Shown here: positions 1-5,042 of the stretch, one piece after another
Numbering within the stretch: the stretch's first letter is position 1
Layout: every line of letters starts with the position of its first letter
DNA from: Kuafuiihalomonas phototrophica
Lineage (GTDB): Bacteria; Myxococcota; Kuafuiibacteriia; Kuafuiibacteriales; Kuafuiibacteriaceae
DNA length: 5,042 nucleotides
Assembly (NCBI GenBank): GCA_031800475.1
Contig: DAPKRQ010000020.1
Coordinates: 1-5,042, forward strand
Reading direction: 5' to 3'
The notes under the pieces: generated by a model
Told to the model about the DNA's origin: nothing
Database searches by the model: none
What the model saw: only the letters and a program-made list of their open reading frames with translations
Program-made: the position numbers and the translations under genes

Positions 1-835
1 GTCCGGCGCGTCGACGGCGCTGCCATCGGTTCCACAGGCCGGCCACCACGCAAGGACCAAAGCGCGCCCAGCTCCGCCGAAGCCCGGCAACGGGTGCCCC
101 GGTGACCGCCAAGTCTCCGTCGCAGGAATCGGCGCAACCGGACAGGTCGGCGTCGTCCCCCGCACATCCGCTCCCGCCCGTCCCGCCGTCGCAACCGCTG
201 GCTCGGTCGCTGCACCCCGTGCCCTCGGACAGGACGGCAGCCGCCGCGGTCCAGGCCCGGCCTCGCCGGTACGCCGGGCGGTCCGGCGGGCGATCGATCG
301 GGTCCGTCCCGGGGGGCGGGAGCGGCTCGGCCGGTCCAGGCGGCGGCCAGGGAGCTCCGGCCCCGGTGCCGGGCCACTGCCAGGTGGCGGCCGGCCGACC
401 GTCGGGGTCCCGGTTTGCCAAGGAGAACGTTCCGGACACGGTGCGCGTGCCCTGCGCCGTACGCACCTGAAGAGCGAAGCGGTAGCTGTACGAAGGCCCC
501 CGGGACAGCCAACCGGCCACCGCCGAGCCTTCGACCCAGGGTCCATCGGTATCGGTCCGGGCCCGCTCGCGCCACTGGACCTGCACCCTTTTCGTGGGGG
601 TGGGCACGCCGATCTGCAACACGACCGTGCGCCGCCGAGACCCGAGCTCGGCGTACAGGGCCCGTTCGGCGCCATTTTTCGAGAGCTGCCCGCCGGGTTC
701 GTACTCGACCACGAATCCCTCCAGTGGAGCACCCTGCCACTCTTCTACCTCGAGAAGAGCGCTTCCCAACTCGACCTCGGTGCAGGCCGCACCAGCCCCG
801 ATCGACGCGAGGATCCCGATCCATCGAAACTGCAT
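1..835 (-). CDS. Putative lipoprotein of unknown function, 3' end outside the window
   Basis: I do not recognise the family. The reading frame is open for 278 codons from the ATG at 835-833 and has no stop before base 1, so the C-terminus is missing. The start is well fixed: AAGGAG lies five bases upstream, just after the stop of the preceding gene. Residues 1-17 form a short basic then hydrophobic stretch ending GAGAA before Cys18, which fits a loose lipobox, so an exported lipoprotein is inferred. Residues 19-145 alternate polar and hydrophobic residues like a beta-sandwich, for example RTVVLQIGV and RVQVQW. Residues 153-190 are a proline-rich linker. Residues 208-239 are Gly/Asp-rich with five cysteines (208, 215, 224, 234, 238), perhaps an extracellular disulfide-bonded segment. 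Third positions stay GC-rich through most of the odd C-terminal half, but the last 30 or so codons are less convincing and a frameshift there cannot be excluded. It is second in an operon with an outer-membrane protein. Confidence 0.7.
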   Translation of the reverse strand, partial: MQFRWIGILASIGAGAACTEVELGSALLEVEEWQGAPLEGFVVEYEPGGQLSKNGAERALYAELGSRRRTVVLQIGVPTPTKRVQVQWRERARTDTDGPWVEGSAVAGWLSRGPSYSYRFALQVRTAQGTRTVSGTFSLANRDPDGRPAATWQWPGTGAGAPWPPPGPAEPLPPPGTDPIDRPPDRPAYRRGRAWTAAAAVLSEGTGCSDRASGCDGGTGGSGCAGDDADLSGCADSCDGDLAVTGAPVAGLRRSWARFGPCVVAGLWNRWQRRRRAG

Positions 836-840
836 GGGAT

Positions 841-846
841 CTCCTT
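841..846 (-). promoter_or_regulatory. Strong Shine-Dalgarno for the putative lipoprotein gene
   Basis: Read on the minus strand, the junction is TGA, AAGGAG, ATCCC, ATG. The full Shine-Dalgarno core lies directly after the upstream stop codon and five bases before the ATG at 835. This fixes the start of the downstream gene and shows that the two genes are translated from one transcript. It is the best ribosome binding site in the window. Confidence 0.85.
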
Positions 847-1422
847 TCAAAAGTGCAGGCCCACGAAGGCGCTGAACCGAGCGGCATCGGTCCGAACCCC
901 GTCGTCGACGGCCCTGGCCACGTCGGCGGACGCGTCGGTCCACCGGTAATCACCTCGGAGGCCGAGCGACGCATTCCGGTGCGGGCGCCACTGAACGCCC
1001 GCTCCGACCACGCCGACCGGAACCCGGCCCGCCTGCCGAAGCGTCGACGCCCATCTCTGCACACGAATATGTTGAAACGAGCCTCCGCCTCCGGCTTCAG
1101 CCCAGATTCGGACCCGCCGTACCAGCGGCACCACGAAACGAAGCGATGCGGTCAGATCCCAGTTCGTTCGGGTCCAGGTCGAGTCGGAGAGTTCGGTCGC
1201 AGGTACGTGCATCCCGTCCACGTTCAGCATCGGATAAAACAGCAAGGGGCTGCCCCTCGGCCGAAGCGAAAGCCCCAAGCTGGCCCCGCCGCTGACGCCC
1301 GGGGTCGCGCTGGACTCGAGCACCGAGCCCATCCGAAGCTCGAACACGCCTAGGGTCCCCCCTGCCTGGGCCACCCGAGGCAGCGCGACCAGCCCGACCC
1401 ACAGAATCGCCCTCGTGTGCAT
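847..1422 (-). CDS. Small outer-membrane beta-barrel protein
   Basis: The product is 191 residues. Residues 1-20 are a signal peptide: one Arg, a hydrophobic core (AILWVGLVALP) and a classic AQA signal peptidase I site before Gly21. The mature part of about 171 residues is a series of alternating amphipathic strands split by short polar turns, for example ASLGLSL, WDLTASLRFVVPL, RVRIWAEAGGG, RVPVGVVGAGVQW, NASLGLRGDY and RFSAFVGLHF. About eight strands can be counted, matching the size of OmpA/OmpX-type small barrels. The chain ends in Phe within SAFVGLHF, the usual C-terminal signal recognised by the BAM assembly machinery. It is therefore an outer-membrane protein; any ligand or pore role is unknown. 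No good Shine-Dalgarno precedes the ATG at 1422, but the frame upstream offers no better ATG or GTG start. The next gene begins 11 bases after its stop, so the two probably form an operon. Confidence 0.85.
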   Translation of the reverse strand: MHTRAILWVGLVALPRVAQAGGTLGVFELRMGSVLESSATPGVSGGASLGLSLRPRGSPLLFYPMLNVDGMHVPATELSDSTWTRTNWDLTASLRFVVPLVRRVRIWAEAGGGGSFQHIRVQRWASTLRQAGRVPVGVVGAGVQWRPHRNASLGLRGDYRWTDASADVARAVDDGVRTDAARFSAFVGLHF

Positions 1423-1473
1423 GCGGAGAAGCCGTGGCAGAATGCGTTCCAGCCTGGCTGCCTTCGGAATGGC

Positions 1474-1495
1474 CCGAAATGCCCGGCCGTTTCGG
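1474..1495. repeat. Inverted repeat in the divergent intergenic region
   Basis: CCGAAA at 1474-1479 and TTTCGG at 1490-1495 are perfect 6-base arms around a 10-base GC-rich spacer. The repeat sits centrally in the 123-base gap between two divergently transcribed genes, where a shared operator would be expected. Six-base arms also arise by chance in GC-rich DNA, so operator function is only a suggestion. I see no convincing -35/-10 pair on either strand of this gap. Confidence 0.35.
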
Positions 1496-1545
1496 AGGGG
1501 CCCGCTGCGCTGGCACCACAGTGTGAGTCAGCAGCGACGCGGTCG

Positions 1546-2949
1546 ATGATGCGGATCCCCTGGACTCAGCTGTTCGTATGCGCGGTGACCGTCGGGGGCT
1601 CGGGCCCCACCTGGGCCCGGCCCGGCCCAGCCTTGGACCTGCAGGCGGAGCGCCTGGCGCCCATTCTGCGTCCCATCCAGGTCCTGGCCTCCCTGCCCAA
1701 ACCGTGGCCCACCCAACCGCTTGTGGCGGATCTGGCATTTCTGCGGGCGGACATCCTGCAGGCCCGGGGGGTCGACCTGCAGGGTCCCGTCCGTCTGACC
1801 TTGTCCGCCGGGGGCGTCTGGCTCCTGGAGGTTCGCCTCGCAGACCCGAAACGTTTCGAGGCGTGGGCCGAGCCCAAAGCCGCCGAAGTCATCCCGGTCG
1901 AGTCCGGTGAACCGATTCGAGTTTTCGATCCAAACCGACCCGCGGCATGCCGACGCCAGGACCGGACCGTCCGGTGTCAGATCGGCGTCGACCAGCGGCA
2001 AGCGGGCTTTCGCCGGTTGATCCGACCCACCCCGAGCCCCGATCGGGCAGGCCGAAGTCCTTGGCGCTTGCGGGTCCGGCCGCCGGCTCTCGGCGCGGTG
2101 GTGAAAGCCCGCCGGCATGCCGACGCCCAGCGAAGGGCTCGGTGGGTGGGTCGCGGGCAGTCGCCGCCCTCGGGGCGGCCTGAAGGGGGACGGGACGATG
2201 TGCGATGGCACCGGGTCGAATCCTTGGACGTATCGTCGTTTCGAACACCGGAAGGCGGGCGCTTCGTGATCCGGGCCGAAGCCCGCCTGACCGAAGCGTC
2301 CGCCCGGCGCCTGACCGGATGGCTCGGTACGGCGCCCATGGAACCGGCCTTGGTTCACTGGGCCGAATCGGGCGTGCTGATGGGCTTTTGGGCCCGGGTC
2401 GGGCCCCGATGGGTGGCCCCCTGGTTCGCGCCGTTTCGGGAGGCTCCGGCGGTTCGGTGGGGTGGAGGCTTGGGGGGACTCATCCTCGGCGTGGACGGAG
2501 GCTGTCCGATGGAGCGGCCGCAGACCCACGCCTGGCGCTACGCCTTTCCGTCGGTCCTCGCCGCACCGGTGGCGTCCACCTCCACCACCGGAAGGTGGCG
2601 GGGCCGGCACGGCGGGGCCCCCTACGAGATCCATGTGGCCGAGGACGTGATGTGGGTCGGCACGGGTCGGGGAGCCGGGGCCGCTGCCAAGCGCCTGTGG
2701 CGCACCGTGTCAGCCCGGGCCCCGTCCACCCCGATCCCTCCGGAGATCTTGGGTCGAGCCCACCTGGACGTGGCCGCGCTTCGAGCCGCCCTCCGTGCCG
2801 CCCAGTTCCGGGGCAAGACCCCGGCCGTGGCCGCTTTGCAACGGGTGGACCACCGGTGGTTGCAGAGCGCCGTCGACATCCAAACCGTTCGGGCGGAGCT
2901 CCGCAGGCCCCGTCCCCGCCGTCTGGAGCTGGAAGTTCGGCTGCGGTGA
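1546..2949 (+). CDS. Exported protein of unknown function, DUF3352-like in style
   Basis: The product is 467 residues from the first of two adjacent ATGs (1546, 1549). This start gives a signal peptide: MMRIPW, a hydrophobic core to about residue 18, and probable cleavage after TWA at residue 24. A GTG at 1417 would extend the frame but buries the signal and overlaps the divergent gene. No Shine-Dalgarno precedes the ATGs; the nearest, GGAGGGG at 1494-1500, is too far upstream. Two parts look folded. Residues 60-120 contain GVDLQGPVRLTL and WLLEVRLADPKRFEAW. Residues 240-467 contain YEIHVAEDVMWVGTG, HLDVAALRAALRAA and a final RRLELEVRLR strand. This layout recalls large secreted DUF3352-type proteins of delta-proteobacteria, which have no known activity; the match is by style only. 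Between them, residues 150-225 are Arg/Pro-rich and probably disordered. Cys135 and Cys144 could form a disulfide. No catalytic motif was seen. Confidence 0.75.
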   Translation: MMRIPWTQLFVCAVTVGGSGPTWARPGPALDLQAERLAPILRPIQVLASLPKPWPTQPLVADLAFLRADILQARGVDLQGPVRLTLSAGGVWLLEVRLADPKRFEAWAEPKAAEVIPVESGEPIRVFDPNRPAACRRQDRTVRCQIGVDQRQAGFRRLIRPTPSPDRAGRSPWRLRVRPPALGAVVKARRHADAQRRARWVGRGQSPPSGRPEGGRDDVRWHRVESLDVSSFRTPEGGRFVIRAEARLTEASARRLTGWLGTAPMEPALVHWAESGVLMGFWARVGPRWVAPWFAPFREAPAVRWGGGLGGLILGVDGGCPMERPQTHAWRYAFPSVLAAPVASTSTTGRWRGRHGGAPYEIHVAEDVMWVGTGRGAGAAAKRLWRTVSARAPSTPIPPEILGRAHLDVAALRAALRAAQFRGKTPAVAALQRVDHRWLQSAVDIQTVRAELRRPRPRRLELEVRLR

Positions 2950-2962
2950 CGGACGCCGGGAA

Positions 2963-3577
2963 TCAGCGGGATTCTTGCCACATCCCGAGGCCCACCCCGG
3001 TGGCCACGGCGGCGGATGCTGCCCAAAACCACCAAGGCAGTCGGCGGGAAGGCCGATCCACCCGAGGGACGGGAGGCTTTGACCCCGAAGCCGGCAGCGG
3101 GGGAGCCTGAGGGGGCTGCCGGTCCGGGGTCACGGTGCAACTGGCGACCGTGACCGGCGGAGAAAGCAGGGTCGACCGCAGTCGGACCTGCAGCGTGCCC
3201 TCGGCGGGCCAATCCGGCGGCACACGGAAGCCCACCTGGTTCTCCTCCCAAGACCCGGGCCGGAGGAAGCGGGCGGCTTGCCCGCGCCGAAACACGAGCT
3301 CGACCCGGTCCACGTGGCCGGTCGGGTCTTGCGGCATCACGTACAGCCAGCGTCCAGCCAGACGCGTCTGCACCGCGATGGATGGCGGCTCCGATCGCAA
3401 GGCGGCCAGCAGCCGCCGGAGGGCTTCGGTCCGGGGCGAGGCCGGCGCATCCACCAGGGCCGCTCGGATCCGGCGCGCCGCGCGGTGTGCAGGATCCGAC
3501 CCGGGCGGGCCGGCGCCGGGCCCGACGCTCGGCAAACCGACGCCGAAGACGAGGACGGCCAGCAGCCCAACAGCCAT
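2963..3577 (-). CDS. Envelope protein with C-terminal membrane anchor, unknown function
   Basis: The product is 204 residues and I do not recognise the family. Residues 1-17 are hydrophobic (MAVGLLAVLVFGVGLP), a signal peptide or N-terminal anchor with little positive charge. Residues 29-62 are a helical Ala/Arg/Leu-rich segment. Residues 66-149 look like a small beta domain (RWLYVMPQD, RVELVFRRG, LQVRLRSTLLSPPVTVASCTV). A proline-rich linker follows (residues 150-178), then basic PSRR and a C-terminal membrane helix at about residues 180-199 (LPWWFWAASAAVATGVGLGM) with a five-residue tail. This signal, small domain, Pro linker, WWFW-type helix layout is common in myxobacterial envelope proteins. 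The frame stays open upstream to 4084, but that part is the antisense of another gene; the ATG at 3577 follows a weak GGGGG ribosome site (3589-3593) and begins the hydrophobic segment. It is convergent with the preceding gene and divergent from the next. Confidence 0.75.
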   Translation of the reverse strand: MAVGLLAVLVFGVGLPSVGPGAGPPGSDPAHRAARRIRAALVDAPASPRTEALRRLLAALRSEPPSIAVQTRLAGRWLYVMPQDPTGHVDRVELVFRRGQAARFLRPGSWEENQVGFRVPPDWPAEGTLQVRLRSTLLSPPVTVASCTVTPDRQPPQAPPLPASGSKPPVPRVDRPSRRLPWWFWAASAAVATGVGLGMWQESR

Positions 3578-3589
3578 GAAACAGGTTTC
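3578..3589. repeat. Short palindrome abutting a start codon
   Basis: GAAAC, a two-base AG loop, then GTTTC lies directly next to the ATG at 3577 of the minus-strand membrane-anchored protein gene, between that ATG and its weak GGGGG ribosome site. It could act as a small operator or modulate ribosome access. With arms of only five bases it may equally be chance. Confidence 0.25.
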
Positions 3590-3657
3590 CCCCGTTTCGA
3601 CCCCGTCGGTCCAGGGCGAGCCCGGGTCGGAAGCTTGCGGCCCGATCCGATGTGATC

Positions 3658-3664
3658 GAGAAGG
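3658..3664 (+). promoter_or_regulatory. Shine-Dalgarno-like GAGAAGG upstream of the MshEN-GAF gene
   Basis: GAGAAGG ends three bases before the ATG at 3668 and twelve bases before a second in-frame ATG at 3677. Neither spacing is ideal, so the start could be either codon; the choice changes the protein by only three residues (MAE) and leaves the domains intact. Confidence 0.5.
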
Positions 3665-3667
3665 TTC

Positions 3668-5042
3668 ATGGCTGAGATGTCCGAACGTCTGACGGAGACC
3701 CTGGTGCGGCAGGGACAGCTCAGTCCCGAGGCGGCGCAAGCGGCGGTGGAGCGGCAGGTCCTGATGGGCGGTGCCCTGGACACGGCGCTGCTCGAGATCG
3801 GCGTGGAAGAGTCCTTGGTGCTGTCCGCGTTTCGGGAGGCCTACGACACGCCGGCGGCAGATCTGACCGAAGTGGAAGCCGCGGTGGACGAACGGGCCGT
3901 ACGCGCCATTCCCGAGCAGTGGGCCCGCCGCCACCGCTTGGCGCCGCTGTCGATGGACGACGGCGGACACACACTGACCGTTCTGTCTCCGGCGCCCCCA
4001 GACCTGGAGCTGTTGGTCCGGCTTTCGGAACTGCTGGAGTTGGAGGTCAAGCCGCGGCTCGCCCTCGAAAGCCAAGTGGTCCAACGCCTGTGCCGGGTCT
4101 ACGGGACCCGCCCTCCCGACCGATTCGTTTCACTGGTCACCCAGCGGCCTGCCGGCGGGACCCCGCTCGAGCCCCTTCCGTTTTCGAAAGCCGTCGAAGC
4201 CCTCCGTCGAGCGGAACAGCGGGATCAGATCGCCCGAGCGCTCCTGGGCTTCGCGCTGCGTGAGTTGGCCTTCGGTGCCCTGTTCGTCGTGGAGTCCGCG
4301 GAGCTGCGGGGTTGGCTCGGGTTCGGACCCGGTGCCCACGTGGTTGCTGATCGGAAGGTGCCGATCGTGGAGCCCTCGGCCTATCGCATGGTGATCGACT
4401 CGCAGGGCCACTACCTGGGACCGCGCCCCGAAGACCGGACCCAGCTGGAGATCTCCCGCAGCTTCGGACGCCAACAGCCTCGGACCGTGGTGTTGGCGCC
4501 GATCCGGTTGAAGGGGCGCACGGTGGCTCTGCTGTACGGCGAAAACGGTCCGGACCCGATCCCGGGCCGCCTGGCCGGAGACCTGATGCTCCTGGTGACC
4601 CACGTGCAGACCGCTCTCGAGCAACTCGTCTTGCGGCGAAAACACGATGCCGAGCTCGAAATCGGGTCCCCTCCCGGTCATCACCCGGCCGGCGACGGGA
4701 ATCTGGACGCGATGGCCAGCGAGCCGCCCATGACCCCCGAGCTCGCCGAGTCGGAGCCGCCGGCCCCCGGGGAAACTTCAGCCGCCCACCAGCTTCCGGA
4801 CGAACCGATCTACTCGGAAGACTCGGACGAAGACGACGACTGGGAGCCGGTGGCGGTCGCTCGCGCGAATTTCGTCGAGGGCGTAGAGCTGATGGCGCCG
4901 GAGGTGGTGCCGACCGACTCCGAGCTTCCCGACCCCCAAACGGCCGTGGTGACGGCGCCCCGAAGCTCCCGGGACATGCCGCACGTGGCCTGGGACAGCG
5001 ACCCGTCGGCGGAGATGCCCGCCCCGGATCGAAGCGCCGACC
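3668..5042 (+). CDS. MshEN (GspE N-terminal) plus GAF-like regulatory protein, 3' end outside window
   Basis: The frame is open for 458 codons and runs off the right edge. Residues 5-146 match the N-terminal domain of type II secretion/type IV pilus ATPases (T2SSE_N, MshEN). A 24-residue first motif at residues 7-30 has R7, L8, L12, G16, L18 and Q30. It is followed by the family's usual VDERAVRAIPEQWARRHRL segment (residues 73-91) and a closing VVQRLCRVYG (residues 137-146). No Walker A or B motif follows, so this is not a secretion ATPase as far as the window shows. Residues 176-325 resemble a GAF-type sensor domain, with paired strands TVVLAPIRLKGRTVALLYGENG-like at 273-294 and a closing helix. 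Residues 326-458 are acidic and Pro-rich, including a SEDSDEDDDW cluster (383-392), probably a disordered linker to an unseen domain. A cytoplasmic signalling role, possibly involving cyclic di-GMP, is inferred from MshEN homology; the ligand is unproven. Confidence 0.85.
   Translation, partial: MAEMSERLTETLVRQGQLSPEAAQAAVERQVLMGGALDTALLEIGVEESLVLSAFREAYDTPAADLTEVEAAVDERAVRAIPEQWARRHRLAPLSMDDGGHTLTVLSPAPPDLELLVRLSELLELEVKPRLALESQVVQRLCRVYGTRPPDRFVSLVTQRPAGGTPLEPLPFSKAVEALRRAEQRDQIARALLGFALRELAFGALFVVESAELRGWLGFGPGAHVVADRKVPIVEPSAYRMVIDSQGHYLGPRPEDRTQLEISRSFGRQQPRTVVLAPIRLKGRTVALLYGENGPDPIPGRLAGDLMLLVTHVQTALEQLVLRRKHDAELEIGSPPGHHPAGDGNLDAMASEPPMTPELAESEPPAPGETSAAHQLPDEPIYSEDSDEDDDWEPVAVARANFVEGVELMAPEVVPTDSELPDPQTAVVTAPRSSRDMPHVAWDSDPSAEMPAPDRSAD

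Noticed and set aside
1..120. Possible MYXO-CTERM-like sorting signal in the Cys-rich, Arg-rich end of the lipoprotein
   Set aside because: There is no clean Cys, hydrophobic helix, Arg-cluster order, and the frame continues past the cluster out of the window, so a C-terminal sorting tail is not supported.
102..1353. Long open plus-strand frames opposite the lipoprotein and barrel genes
   Set aside because: Their products are Arg/Pro/Ser-rich with no signal, domain or hydrophobic pattern, typical of antisense frames in GC-rich DNA. The minus strand has signal peptides, a barrel pattern and a clear ribosome site.
1417..1545. Upstream GTG start for the exported protein
   Set aside because: It would bury the signal peptide behind 43 residues and overlap the divergent barrel gene's start codon.
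1944..2127. Direct repeat GGCATGCCGACGCC at 1944-1957 and 2114-2127
   Set aside because: The two 14-base copies lie inside one coding region, are read in different frames and have no flanking repeat structure. Chance in GC-rich sequence is the simplest explanation.
1528..2634. A 368-codon minus-strand frame opposite the exported-protein gene
   Set aside because: The product is low-complexity Gly/Pro/Arg-rich sequence. The plus-strand frame has a signal peptide, alternating hydrophobic strands and a sensible terminus.
3643..3658. CGATC, six bases, GATCG inverted repeat upstream of the MshEN-GAF gene
   Set aside because: Arms are only five bases and overlap the ribosome binding region. There is no other support for an operator.
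3578..4084. N-terminal extension of the membrane-anchored protein up to 4084
   Set aside because: The extension is antisense to the well-supported MshEN domain and is Gln/Arg/His-rich. The hydrophobic N-terminal segment begins exactly at the ATG at 3577.

Overview
The window is uniformly GC-rich DNA, with G or C at most third codon positions. It holds five protein-coding genes, two of them cut by the window edges, and very little intergenic space. An outer-membrane beta-barrel protein and several exported or membrane-anchored proteins point to a diderm bacterium. The gene combining a type II secretion ATPase N-terminal (MshEN) domain with a GAF-like domain, the arginine- and proline-rich style and the lineage-specific secreted proteins resemble Myxococcota or related delta-proteobacterial groups. 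That placement is inference from style, not from a marker gene. No RNA gene, mobile element, CRISPR array or tRNA was seen.

Layout, left to right. On the minus strand, a two-gene operon reads leftward: an outer-membrane beta-barrel protein (1422 to 847), then a putative lipoprotein (835 to beyond base 1). The two are 11 bases apart, and a very good Shine-Dalgarno sits in the gap. A 123-base divergent intergenic region (1423-1545) separates this operon from a plus-strand gene for a 467-residue exported protein of unknown function (1546-2949). That gene ends 13 bases from the end of a convergent minus-strand gene (3577 to 2963) for a 204-residue protein with an N-terminal signal or anchor and a C-terminal membrane helix. 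After a 90-base divergent region, the plus-strand MshEN-GAF gene (3668 onward) runs off the right edge.

Four of the five products are envelope or secreted proteins; the MshEN-GAF protein is probably cytoplasmic and regulatory. The only firm functional grouping is the beta-barrel/lipoprotein pair. The divergent pair around 3578-3667 may share a regulatory region. No known pathway can be assigned, and no clear new defence or mobile system is visible. The most notable item is the MshEN-GAF protein, whose second cyclic-di-GMP-type motif looks degenerate.
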